A DNA stretch of 15,557 bases from Roseiflexaceae bacterium (GTDB lineage Bacteria; Chloroflexota; Chloroflexia; Chloroflexales; Roseiflexaceae). Where the stretch lies: positions 1-15,557 of the forward strand of contig CANHPK010000006.1 of the NCBI GenBank assembly GCA_947462525.1. Reading direction: 5' to 3'. The number at the start of each line of letters is the position of its first letter. The first letter of the stretch is position 1. The position numbers and the translations under genes were made by a program. This document shows positions 1 through 6,941 of this stretch, one piece after another. The notes beneath the pieces were generated by a model. It saw only the letters and a program-made list of their open reading frames with translations, made no database searches and was not told the DNA's origin.

Positions 1-28
1 ACAGAGTTTCGCTTGAGAGGTCCCGACA

Positions 29-1093
29 ATGGCGCGTGTAATGGTCGCAATGAGCGGCGGTGTCGATAGTTCTGTGGTGGCAGCAATGCTCCACAATGCC
101 GGTCACGAGGTCACGGGTGTGACGATGCATCTGTGGGAGGGCGACGGCGACAAAATGGTCGAAAGCCGTTGCTGCTCGATGGAGATGGTGTCGGGCGCAC
201 GGCGCGTCTGTGCCCAACTGGGCATCCCCTATTATGTCTTTAACTACCAAAAAGACTTCAAGAAGCACGTCATCAACTACTTTGCCGACGAATACAGCAA
301 CGGAATGACGCCCAATCCGTGCATGGCCTGCAACCGCGACCTCAAGTTCCGCGTGTTGCTCGAACGCGCCGAACTCCTGGGGTTCGATGCACTGGCCACC
401 GGGCACTATCTCCAAAACATGTTCGATGGCACGCAGTGGCGCATGTCACGCGGCAATGATATGCGCAAAGATCAGTCCTACATGCTCCATATGCTGGGCC
501 AGAAGGAACTGTCGCGGCTGATGTTCCCCCTGGGTGCGATGACCAAACCCGAGGTGCGCGCCCTTGCGAGTCAGCTCGAATTGGCCACTGCCGAACGCCC
601 CGAAAGTCAAGATATCTGCTTTGTCCCCGACCGAGACTACCGATCGTTTGTCAAAAGTCAGCGTCCTGATGCATTCGCAGCGGGCAACATCGTCGACCAA
701 CAGGGTACCACCGTGGGCACACACCAGGGCATCCCGCTGTACACCGTCGGGCAACGCAAGGGCTTGGGGTTGGCAGTCGGCACGCCGTTGTTTGTGACGC
801 ACATCGATGCACAATCCAACACCATTGTGGTCGGCCCCCAGACAGACCTCAAAAAAACCACCATCCAGGTTGATCGGGCGACATACGTCGCTGGCACTCC
901 GCCTGACAATCAGTTCAGCTGTCTGGTGCAGAGTCGCTCGCATGCGCCTGCAGTCGCGGCGCAGGTCACGGTGACCGGTGCACAGACGGCGACAGTCACG
1001 TTCGACGAACCCCAAGACGGTATTTCTCCCGGACAGTCTGCGGTGTTCTACGCAGACACCGAGGTTATCGGAGGCGGGCGCATCCTCGTATAG
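29..1093 (+). CDS. mnmA: tRNA-specific 2-thiouridylase MnmA
   Basis: Cytoplasmic enzyme that adenylates and then thiolates U34 in the anticodon wobble position of tRNA Lys, Glu and Gln (s2U). The 354-aa length is normal for the family. The PP-loop SGGVDSS lies at residues 9-15, ATGHY at 123-127, DQSY at 148-151, SQDICF with Cys197 at 193-198, YTVGQRKGLG at 238-247 and the C-terminal barrel motif GISPGQSAVFY at 331-341. The first active-site cysteine is Cys101 in the CNRDLKF motif. It is preceded by Cys98, giving a CxxC pair (the E. coli enzyme has Asp at the Cys98 position). Together with Cys197 this is the three-cysteine pattern reported for iron-sulfur-dependent MnmA enzymes. The start is the ATG at 29, with a purine-rich GAGAGG about 9 nt upstream. 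It heads a tightly spaced + strand run; the next reading frame begins 4 nt after its stop. Confidence 0.97.
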   Translation: MARVMVAMSGGVDSSVVAAMLHNAGHEVTGVTMHLWEGDGDKMVESRCCSMEMVSGARRVCAQLGIPYYVFNYQKDFKKHVINYFADEYSNGMTPNPCMACNRDLKFRVLLERAELLGFDALATGHYLQNMFDGTQWRMSRGNDMRKDQSYMLHMLGQKELSRLMFPLGAMTKPEVRALASQLELATAERPESQDICFVPDRDYRSFVKSQRPDAFAAGNIVDQQGTTVGTHQGIPLYTVGQRKGLGLAVGTPLFVTHIDAQSNTIVVGPQTDLKKTTIQVDRATYVAGTPPDNQFSCLVQSRSHAPAVAAQVTVTGAQTATVTFDEPQDGISPGQSAVFYADTEVIGGGRILV

Positions 1094-1097
1094 TTAC

Positions 1098-1352
1098 ATG
1101 CCACCTTTTCTGCTCGTATTGATTATCTTGACGACGTTCCATGCCGCGCTGGCACATGCCTGCGTCGGGACCACGGTGCTCCAGCTCCCCGTCTTTTGGT
1201 TGGCGACGCTCGCAGGGGCCGCGATTGTCTATGGCACCGGCCTGAGTGTGCACCCGCTGTTACCAACGTTTGGGACCGTGCATGTCGTCGAAGTCAGTAT
1301 CGGTGGCTGGCTTGCGCTCTACCCGACCATTCGCGCCACGACCCGCCTCTAG
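1098..1352 (+). CDS. small hypothetical membrane protein (84 aa)
   Basis: I do not recognise this gene. The ATG at 1098 lies 4 nt after the mnmA stop and has no obvious Shine-Dalgarno, so translation is probably coupled to mnmA. A longer in-frame reading from 978 would overlap mnmA by more than 100 nt and is unlikely. The product is very hydrophobic. Residues 2-20 (PPFLLVLIILTTFHAALAH) form a first membrane segment or signal anchor, residues about 27-50 (VLQLPVFWLATLAGAAIVYG) a second, and residues 58-76 a possible third, weaker segment. The tail TIRATTRL is basic and probably cytoplasmic. Its stop codon TAG overlaps the ribosome-binding site of the next gene. The position between mnmA and another membrane protein suggests cotranscription but says nothing specific about function. 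Confidence 0.7.
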   Translation: MPPFLLVLIILTTFHAALAHACVGTTVLQLPVFWLATLAGAAIVYGTGLSVHPLLPTFGTVHVVEVSIGGWLALYPTIRATTRL

Positions 1353-1358
1353 GAAGGA
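1351..1358 (+). promoter_or_regulatory. ribosome-binding site overlapping an upstream stop codon
   Basis: AGGAAGGA, 6 nt before the ATG at 1365. It begins inside the TAG stop (1350-1352) of the 84-aa membrane protein gene. This fixes the start of the 171-aa gene and suggests that ribosomes terminating on the first frame help initiate the second. Confidence 0.6.
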
Positions 1359-1364
1359 CCCTGT

Positions 1365-1880
1365 ATGAACGACTATCCAATCAATCCCAAACCCGAATCC
1401 GCAGGTATGAATCGCGCATTGGTCATAGGCGGCGGCATTCTGGCAGTCGTGGTGGTGGTCATCATCGTGCTCGCGGTCATCTACCCGGGCTTCCGCGAGG
1501 CGTTGCGCGACTTCTCGATTATCATCCTGGCGCTGTTCCAACTCATCGGCGCAATCGTCATGGCGTTGGTTGCTGTCGCGCTGCTGTATGCAGTACGCGC
1601 CATCGACAAAAGCACCCGGCTGACCTTGGTACCCAAGCTCGAAGAACTCAGCACGAAGCTCGACGACGTGCTCGCCAATACCAAGAGCGTGACCGCCGAC
1701 GTCAAAAAATCCACCGCTGCAGTCACCACCACGGTGTCGATTATCAGCGAAGAAATCGTCGGCCCGGCGATCCGCGTATCGGGCTACATCCAAGGCATCA
1801 AAGCCGCGACTGCACTCATTGCCCAACGGATCAAACCCAAAGTACCACCCAAACCAACAGAGACAACGCACCATGACTAA
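1365..1880 (+). CDS. membrane protein with C-terminal amphipathic helix region (171 aa)
   Basis: Hypothetical inner-membrane protein. The ATG at 1365 has a good ribosome-binding site (AGGAAGGA, starting at 1351). A short polar N-terminus is followed by a very Val/Ile-rich membrane segment (residues about 17-40), a second membrane segment (about 51-79), and then a polar region, residues 85-128 (KLEELSTKLDDVLANTKS and following). That region has spaced hydrophobics and Thr/Ser like the coiled helices of DUF948-type proteins. The end is Lys/Pro-rich (IKPKVPPKPTETTHHD). The resemblance to DUF948 is one of architecture, not a firm family call. Its last 8 nt overlap the start of the DUF1385 gene at 1873, implying translational coupling and a shared operon. 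Confidence 0.8.
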   Translation: MNDYPINPKPESAGMNRALVIGGGILAVVVVVIIVLAVIYPGFREALRDFSIIILALFQLIGAIVMALVAVALLYAVRAIDKSTRLTLVPKLEELSTKLDDVLANTKSVTADVKKSTAAVTTTVSIISEEIVGPAIRVSGYIQGIKAATALIAQRIKPKVPPKPTETTHHD

Positions 1881-2823
1881 GCAGAACTACGGCGGCCAAG
1901 CCGTCATCGAAGGTGTCATGATGCGGGGTCGCCAACGGGCTACCGTCGCCGTGCGCCGTGCCGACGGATCGATTGTCACCTTCCACGAATCCCTCGACGG
2001 GAGCAAGCGCTCGACGCTCGAGTCGTTGCCGATCTTGCGCGGGGTCCTATTGCTGTGGGACACGCTCAATCTTGGTGTCCGGGCACTCAATGTCTCGGCT
2101 GCGGCAGATCTGCCCGACGACCAACAGCCCAGCACGAGCGAAACCGTCGGCGGCGTGGCGGTTTCCCTTGCACTCGGTTTTGGCCTCTTTTTCGCACTGC
2201 CATTATTGTTAGCAAATGCACTGCAGTACGTTGGGCTTAGCAATCTGTGGATTATCGTCGTCGAGAACATCTTCCAACTCGTCATTTTCATCGGGTACAT
2301 GATCCTTATCGGGCGCATCCCCGACATCCAGCGCGTCTATGGGTATCACGGGGCCGAGCACAAAGCCATCAACGCGTATGAGGCAGGATTGCCGCTCGAC
2401 GTCGCCCATGTCCGTGCCCAAACACACATCCACCCCCGCTGTGGGACCAGCTTTTTGCTTGTCGTCGTGGTCCTGAGTATGCCGTTTTTTGCACTCTTTG
2501 CTGACGCGACGTTGCTCATCAAAGTCATCTCACGTATTCTGCTCGTGCCCGTCATCGCCGGGTTGTCGTTCGAACTATTGCGTGTGACTGCCGCCAACTA
2601 TCACCGCGCCTGGGTGCGCTGGCTGATAGCGCCGTCGCTGGCACTCCAAAACCTCACCACCCGCGAGCCCGACGACGACATGTGCGCGGTGGCGATTGCC
2701 GCCCTGTTGCCGGTGTTGGCTGCCGATGATGCACTCCCCGAGGCCTACGACGCAGACCTTGGGATGGGTATCGGTGCCCCGACTGCGGGCTTCAAGATGC
2801 CGTCACCCACCGCGAGCGCATGA
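1873..2823 (+). CDS. DUF1385 (YqhQ-like) integral membrane protein
   Basis: Member of the DUF1385 family, known in Bacillus as YqhQ. It is widespread in Gram-positives, Thermotogae and Chloroflexota, and I know of no firmly established biochemical function. The family signatures are clear in the 316-aa product: GGQAVIEGVMMRG (residues 7-19), YHGAEHKAINAYE (158-170), HPRCGTSF (187-194) and LSFELLRVTA (231-240). Conserved His, Glu and Cys in these motifs could bind a metal (inference). Hydrophobic segments lie at about 93-116, 124-146, 195-212 and 213-235. The start is taken at the ATG at 1873 because the family N-terminus begins there; the frame is open further upstream to 1819, but that part overlaps the preceding gene. 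The stop TGA at 2821-2823 overlaps the mutY start as ATGA. Confidence 0.93.
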   Translation: MTKQNYGGQAVIEGVMMRGRQRATVAVRRADGSIVTFHESLDGSKRSTLESLPILRGVLLLWDTLNLGVRALNVSAAADLPDDQQPSTSETVGGVAVSLALGFGLFFALPLLLANALQYVGLSNLWIIVVENIFQLVIFIGYMILIGRIPDIQRVYGYHGAEHKAINAYEAGLPLDVAHVRAQTHIHPRCGTSFLLVVVVLSMPFFALFADATLLIKVISRILLVPVIAGLSFELLRVTAANYHRAWVRWLIAPSLALQNLTTREPDDDMCAVAIAALLPVLAADDALPEAYDADLGMGIGAPTAGFKMPSPTASA

Positions 2824-3728
2824 TTGCAACGACCCTCATCCAATGGTTCAGCGCAGCGGGTCGTGCGTTGCCCTGGCGGCAGACGCGTGACCCGTACCGC
2901 ATTCTCGTCTCAGAGGTGATGCTCCAGCAGACCCAAGTCGAGCGGGTCGTCCCCAAATATCACGCGTTCCTCGCACAGTTCCCCGACATCGACACCCTCG
3001 CCGACGCACCCACCAGCGCCATCATCACTGCCTGGCAGGGATTGGGCTACAATCGCCGTGCCTTGTACCTCCAAAAAACCGCCCAGACGGTACGTGCGCT
3101 ATATGCCGGCGTGTTCCCCCGTGACATCGCGGTCCTCCGCACATTGCCAGGCCTCGGCCCCTACACCGCCGGGGCCATCGCCTGCTTTGCATACGAGCAG
3201 GATGTCGCCTTCATGGACGTCAACATCCGCCGCGTCGCCGTCCGCCTGTGGAGCGACCCACAGGCCACAATCCCAGCCGACCAGGCACTGGTGACGACGT
3301 TGGCTACCCACATCCCCGCAGGCCAGGGGTGGGCGTTCAACCAGGCCATCATGGAGCTCGGGGCAACGATCTGCACCGCCAAAACGCCGCAGTGCTCGCG
3401 GTGTCCGGTCCGTGCAGCATGTGCCGACTATGCAGGCCGTCGGGCTGCCGACGAGCAGTTTCAACCCATCCCGGTGCGCGTCCTCAAAAAAGTCGCCGAA
3501 AAACCAGCACAGCCGTTCATCGGCTCGAACCGCTACTTCCGCGGCCGTATCATTGACCTCTTGCGCGTCGTCCCGGGTAACGGTGGGATGCCCCAATCCG
3601 CGCTCCACGCCGCCGTCGTCGCCCTCGGCGTACCAATAGAGCCAGCTGCATTCGACAGCATTGTCACCAAGTTAGCGTCGGATGGCTTGGTGGTGCGTGA
3701 TGGGGAGCATGTTCATTTGCCACAGTAG
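2820..3728 (+). CDS. mutY: A/G-specific adenine DNA glycosylase MutY, short form
   Basis: Base-excision repair glycosylase expected to remove adenine mispaired with 8-oxoguanine. The helix-hairpin-helix GPD fold is complete. The catalytic Glu32 lies in SEVMLQQTQ. The hairpin is LPGLGPYTAGAI (109-120) with Tyr115 at the position that is Ser120 in E. coli MutY, and the catalytic Asp is Asp133 in FMDVNIRRV. The [4Fe-4S] loop is Cys185-x6-Cys192-x2-Cys195-x5-Cys201. The Gln pair after the catalytic Glu also fits MutY rather than endonuclease III. At 302 aa it lacks the usual MutT-like C-terminal domain that reads 8-oxoG. Instead, residues about 238-302 look like a small winged-helix-type segment (RYFRGRIIDLLRVVPG and following). 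The start overlaps the DUF1385 stop by 4 nt, so it is translationally coupled. The stop lies only a few bases before the heptad repeat array. Confidence 0.92.
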   Translation: MIATTLIQWFSAAGRALPWRQTRDPYRILVSEVMLQQTQVERVVPKYHAFLAQFPDIDTLADAPTSAIITAWQGLGYNRRALYLQKTAQTVRALYAGVFPRDIAVLRTLPGLGPYTAGAIACFAYEQDVAFMDVNIRRVAVRLWSDPQATIPADQALVTTLATHIPAGQGWAFNQAIMELGATICTAKTPQCSRCPVRAACADYAGRRAADEQFQPIPVRVLKKVAEKPAQPFIGSNRYFRGRIIDLLRVVPGNGGMPQSALHAAVVALGVPIEPAAFDSIVTKLASDGLVVRDGEHVHLPQ

Positions 3729-3731
3729 GGG

Positions 3732-3773
3732 TCAGTTATCAGTTATCAGTTATCAGTTATCAGTTATCAGTTA
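3732..3773. repeat. heptanucleotide tandem repeat, six copies of TCAGTTA
   Basis: Six uninterrupted, identical 7-bp units immediately after the mutY stop (3726-3728) and 5 nt before the inferred left end of the insertion sequence. The unit is AT-rich and unlike the surrounding coding sequence. Tandem heptanucleotide repeats are known as a class in cyanobacterial genomes (STRR elements). I see no coding or promoter role. Confidence 0.95.
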
Positions 3774-3778
3774 GGTTG

Positions 3779-3803
3779 TGTCTTGTCAAGTGGTGTAAAT
3801 TCG
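3779..3803 (+). repeat. left terminal inverted repeat of the IS256-family element
   Basis: TGTCTT, a variable GTCAA, then GTGGTGTAAATTCG. The two conserved blocks match the right end in reverse complement (20 of 25 positions). The transposase stop lies about 32 bp inside this end. Confidence 0.75.
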
Positions 3804-3835
3804 TGGTTTCTTTGAAGCGGCAATAGTTAGCGGCG

Positions 3836-5020
3836 TTACCTGGATTCGCGGGCTTCTTCCATGGACTTTTTGGTGAAATAGCTGCGCTTCAGACTCCATT
3901 CTCTGTCTAGTTCTACAACCTCAATTCCAACGAGGCGCAACGCAGATTCGGCATCAGGAAAAACAGAAACGACCTTTGTTCGTCGCTTGATCTCCCGGTT
4001 TACGCGCTCCACCATATTGGTTGTGCGAATACGCAGATGATGTTCAGCCGGGAAAGCCATGTACGAAAACAAACTGTCTTCCGCATCCCTGAGAACCGCA
4101 GCAGGCTTCTTGCCCCAACGCCGCTCAAGTTCGGAAAGCACTGCTGCAAGCTGACGCTGTGCGTCTGCAATCGTTGGCTGTGCCAGCACCGTGCGGGCCA
4201 ACGCTGCAGCAGCACGCTTATCACGGTGCGAGACATGGCTAAGCAGATTTCGCATCACATGAATCGTGCAGCGTTGCCAACTACTCCCCACAAACGTTCC
4301 CTGAATTGCAGCCTGCAGACCTCTGTGCGCGTCGCTCGTGACCATTTGCACTCCACGCAATCCGCGATCCACCAGGCCGCACAAGAAAACCTCCCAGCTC
4401 GCGTGATCTTCGCCCGCCGATACCATAACGTCGAGGATTCGACGCGTCCCCTCCGCATCTATTCCCACCGCAATAAACACGGCGTGCGAGACGATGCGAT
4501 GATTTTGGCGAACCTTGAGATATGTGGCATCGAGAAACAGGTACGGCACCTCAATGTCAATCCTACGCGCCCGGAAGGCCTGAATATGTTCGTCGAGTGA
4601 CGAACACATTCGCGACACCGCGCTTTTGTCGAGATTTTCGACACCGAGATGTTTCACCAGTGCTTCGATTTTGCGCGTGCTTATGCCATTCACATATGCT
4701 TGTTGCACGACGCTGATGAGTGCTGCTTCCGACCGTTGCCGATGGGTCAAGAAGGGCGGAAAATAGGTCTCTGCACGCATTTTTGGGATCTGCAACTCGA
4801 TCGTACCGACGCGCGTGTCAAGGCGGCGGCGACGGAACCCATTGCGATAGTTTCGCCGCACACCCGTGCGCTGGTGACGGGTTGCACCCACGTGCTGCGT
4901 GACATCAGCGTCCATGATTTGCTGGAAGAGCATTGCAACTGCACGACGCAAGAAATCCGGTTCTGACTGTTCGAGCATGTTGCGCAGGTCACTGAACAGT
5001 GATACATTCGTGTTGGTCAT
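3836..5020 (-). CDS. IS256-family (Mutator-type) transposase
   Basis: DDE transposase of 394 aa, a normal length for the family, with no visible frameshift or internal stop. Counting from the ATG at 5020, the catalytic triad fits Asp164 (LFLDATYLKVR), Asp230 (MVTSDAHRGL) and Glu338 (TTNMVERVNREIKRR). The family C-x2-H motif is WQRCTIHVMRN, with Cys251 and His254. The N-terminal region contains the usual GVRRNYRNGFRRRRL and IELQIPKMR. The frame is open to a GTG at 5062, but that codon lies inside the inner inverted repeat of the element. The ATG at 5020 is preceded by a modest GAAAGA ribosome-binding site and matches family N-termini better. The gene is probably active or only recently inactivated, and is transcribed against mutY. 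Confidence 0.93.
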   Translation of the reverse strand: MTNTNVSLFSDLRNMLEQSEPDFLRRAVAMLFQQIMDADVTQHVGATRHQRTGVRRNYRNGFRRRRLDTRVGTIELQIPKMRAETYFPPFLTHRQRSEAALISVVQQAYVNGISTRKIEALVKHLGVENLDKSAVSRMCSSLDEHIQAFRARRIDIEVPYLFLDATYLKVRQNHRIVSHAVFIAVGIDAEGTRRILDVMVSAGEDHASWEVFLCGLVDRGLRGVQMVTSDAHRGLQAAIQGTFVGSSWQRCTIHVMRNLLSHVSHRDKRAAAALARTVLAQPTIADAQRQLAAVLSELERRWGKKPAAVLRDAEDSLFSYMAFPAEHHLRIRTTNMVERVNREIKRRTKVVSVFPDAESALRLVGIEVVELDREWSLKRSYFTKKSMEEARESR

Positions 5021-5086
5021 TCTGAGGTCTTTCGTTTGGTTTGAGCACTTCAACGAAACCACAGAGTGACCTTTGTGTCAATCCGG

Positions 5087-5111
5087 CGAATTTACACCAC
5101 GTCTAAAGACA
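5087..5111 (-). repeat. right terminal inverted repeat of the IS256-family element
   Basis: Read on the - strand: TGTCTT, a variable TAGAC, then GTGGTGTAAATTCG. It is the partner of the repeat at 3779-3803. The transposase start lies about 66 bp inside this end, leaving room for its promoter. Confidence 0.75.
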
Positions 5112-5120
5112 TTATCTTTC

Positions 5121-5162
5121 CACATACTCACTACTAACTACTAACTTCCAACTACTAATTAA
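5121..5162. repeat. degenerate 7-bp periodic repeat to the right of the IS
   Basis: With a 7-nt register the sequence reads CACATAC, TCACTAC, TAACTAC, TAACTTC, CAACTAC, TAATTAA. The core TAACT(A/T)C resembles TAACTGA, the reverse complement of the TCAGTTA unit left of the insertion sequence. The last unit runs into the stop codon (5159-5161) of the glycoside hydrolase gene. The repeat is diverged, so its boundaries are approximate. Confidence 0.55.
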
Positions 5163-6898
5163 TTCCCGTATCGCCACGCGTAATAATGCTGGCCAACGTT
5201 CCCCATTTCGACCTGAAAACCCGCGCTATTGGTCGGTGTATAGGTCAAAATTCGTCGTTCAAATGCCTGCACCAGTGTCCAGCGTGGTACACCTGCGATG
5301 TTTGTTTTGATCCAATACGCATCGGTAATCGGGTACCCAAATGCAAATACCCAGTCAAACAACGGTGCAACCGTGTACTCGCTGCCCGTATAAATCAACC
5401 CTGACTGTTGCAAGAACGCTTCGAACACGTCGGGTATGTTATGCCCCGTCTCGGCAACGTAGCGCGTATTCTTGACCACGGCAGGCGCAGAGATTGGTAC
5501 CAACGAGCCATCACGACGCATCTGGAGCGTCAGGACCTCACCATTTTTGGGTGGTTGATGGGTCGACACCACCGCGAGCGTCGCATACCGTGGGGCATCG
5601 GCGTTTACCACCGCAGGGTCACCTGCCAGAACTTCTTCGGATGGTGGGCGTTGTACAAACGACGTTTCGCCTGTTTGCATACGCCCCGTCATGAGTTCAT
5701 TCACCAACAATCCATTGGTGACGTACCACGCTGACGACCGATTGGCGGCGGGATCATTGACTTCCATCCGTGCTTTATCGAAGTACTGCACCAGTCGCTG
5801 ACCGCCGTTGTAGGCCTCGAGCATGCCGTCACCGAGTCGCGGTCCCCAGATCCACGACCGTGCGGTGCGGCCTTGCTCGACAGCCAAATCCCCCCGTTGC
5901 CAGAGTTTCTTCATCGTGCTGTCGGCAAAGCCCGGCGCAATCCCGCCCGGCGCAACCACGGGTGCTGCTTCTTTGAACTGGGCGATCTTTTCACGCGTGA
6001 TATCAAGGTATTGTGTGCCAAACGCTCTGCTCGGTTCGATAGAGCTTCCTTCAAACCACTCGTTCCAACTGGTGATGACTGCATACGACGCGCCATACGA
6101 ACGCGCCACATCCCAGCCACTGCGGTAGTAAGCGCCGTCATCGCGTGCTTTTTTGTGACCGCCACGGTAGCGCATGTCGTCATAGCCGGGCATCACGGTT
6201 GCAACAAAGGGTTTGTTTGTGCCGCGAGAACTGTTGTAGTCGTTGAGCTTCCGATTGTACGAAGACATCGCCTTGCCCGAAGATGCTTCCCACGTGATGT
6301 CATAGAAGTGCAGTGCATCGAAGACGTCGAGCAATCCGAAGTTCACCCCGCCACCCAACCAAAACTGCTCACGATTGGGGTCCATGTCGTCGCGCAGCTG
6401 CTGCCATGCACCTTTGCTGCCGACTTTCCCCGGGAGAATCGTGTCGTTCCAAAAGACAAACACCGGTTTGTTGTCGATTTTGAGATACGCAGGGCTGCTC
6501 ATGTAGCCCATCATTTCGCGCATGTTTTTGCGGATGTTTGCGTTGCTGTTCAGCGTTGGATCCCCAATGGGATCGACACTAAACGCTACCGAAAAGCCGC
6601 CCATTGCTTCGGCAACACTCAACACTTTGGCACAGCTATAGCGCCAGGTACAAAAGAACCCATCGATACCTGCATCTTTGGCCTGTTGGATTTGCAGGCG
6701 TATCACGCTTTCGGACTTGCTGTCGTAGAGTTCATCTGGTCGATCACTCATCCGGCTCGGATCCCAACTCAAACGGTTCCACCAGCTGTAGTAATACGCA
6801 AATACTTTTTTGGGGCTTGCAGCCTGCACAGGTGTCGCCACTGGGGCGAATGACCAGGCCATCGCAATCAACAGCGCAACCGAGGCAAAACGAGACAT
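5159..6898 (-). CDS. secreted GH99-type glycoside hydrolase with Chloroflexota-type C-terminal region
   Basis: Predicted exported glycosidase of 579 aa. The ATG at 6898 has a near-perfect AGGAGG 4 nt upstream and gives a clean signal peptide (basic MSR, hydrophobic core, cleavage near PVQA-A at about residue 26). The alternative GTG at 6922 has no such support. Residues about 30-312 resemble glycoside hydrolase family 99 (endo-alpha-mannosidase-like TIM barrel): FAYYYSWWN, AGIDGFFCTWRY, KPVFVFWND and TSWNEWFEGSSIEPS. Glu280 and Glu283 sit at the spacing of the two catalytic acids of GH99. Residues about 330-579 are a separate region (VQYFDKARMEV, FGYPITDAYWIK, VQAFERRILTYTP, VEMGNVGQHYYAWRYG). 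I recognise these motifs from tails of Chloroflexota secreted proteins, role unknown. The substrate cannot be read from sequence; mannan or a surface polysaccharide is possible. Confidence 0.85.
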   Translation of the reverse strand: MSRFASVALLIAMAWSFAPVATPVQAASPKKVFAYYYSWWNRLSWDPSRMSDRPDELYDSKSESVIRLQIQQAKDAGIDGFFCTWRYSCAKVLSVAEAMGGFSVAFSVDPIGDPTLNSNANIRKNMREMMGYMSSPAYLKIDNKPVFVFWNDTILPGKVGSKGAWQQLRDDMDPNREQFWLGGGVNFGLLDVFDALHFYDITWEASSGKAMSSYNRKLNDYNSSRGTNKPFVATVMPGYDDMRYRGGHKKARDDGAYYRSGWDVARSYGASYAVITSWNEWFEGSSIEPSRAFGTQYLDITREKIAQFKEAAPVVAPGGIAPGFADSTMKKLWQRGDLAVEQGRTARSWIWGPRLGDGMLEAYNGGQRLVQYFDKARMEVNDPAANRSSAWYVTNGLLVNELMTGRMQTGETSFVQRPPSEEVLAGDPAVVNADAPRYATLAVVSTHQPPKNGEVLTLQMRRDGSLVPISAPAVVKNTRYVAETGHNIPDVFEAFLQQSGLIYTGSEYTVAPLFDWVFAFGYPITDAYWIKTNIAGVPRWTLVQAFERRILTYTPTNSAGFQVEMGNVGQHYYAWRYGN

Positions 6899-6902
6899 AC
6901 CG

Positions 6903-6908
6903 CCTCCT
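6903..6908 (-). promoter_or_regulatory. ribosome-binding site deciding the glycoside hydrolase start
   Basis: AGGAGG on the - strand, 4 nt before the ATG at 6898. It favours this start over the in-frame GTG at 6922 and places the signal peptide at the protein's N-terminus. Confidence 0.8.
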
Positions 6909-6941
6909 GATATACCAGACACCCATATACAGACCCTGTTC

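Larger units (their letters stand above)
3779..5111 (-). mobile_element. IS256-family insertion sequence
   Basis: One transposase gene fills the element. The ends are imperfect inverted repeats. GTGGTGTAAATTCG at 3790-3803 is repeated exactly in reverse complement at 5087-5100. TGTCTT at 3779-3784 is matched at 5106-5111, with an unmatched 5-nt gap in each arm. A second, inner inverted repeat (GTGGTTTCTTTGAAG at 3803-3817 against 5048-5062, one mismatch) lies directly inside the left terminal repeat. On the right it is separated from the terminal repeat by about 24 nt. I find no 8-9 bp target duplication beside these ends (left TTAGGTTG, right TTATCTTT), so the exact boundaries are uncertain by several bases, or a duplication has been lost. 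Confidence 0.85.

Noticed and set aside
446..1015. 189-codon - strand frame inside mnmA
   Set aside because: Antisense shadow of a fully conserved gene; Arg/Cys-rich peptide with no recognisable motif.
3099..3608. 169-codon - strand frame inside mutY
   Set aside because: Antisense shadow; the + strand carries the catalytic residues and the iron-sulfur loop.
3732..3773. CRISPR array
   Set aside because: Units are 7 bp with no spacers and no cas genes; it is a simple tandem repeat.
4037..4600. 187-codon + strand frame inside the insertion sequence
   Set aside because: Antisense to the transposase catalytic core; no features of a passenger gene.
5021..5062. Upstream GTG start for the transposase at 5062
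   Set aside because: The codon lies within the inner inverted repeat of the element; the ATG at 5020 fits family length and has a ribosome-binding site.
5873..6853. 326-codon + strand open frame antisense to the glycoside hydrolase
   Set aside because: Composition-driven antisense frame. The - strand gene has a signal peptide, a strong ribosome-binding site and GH99 motifs.
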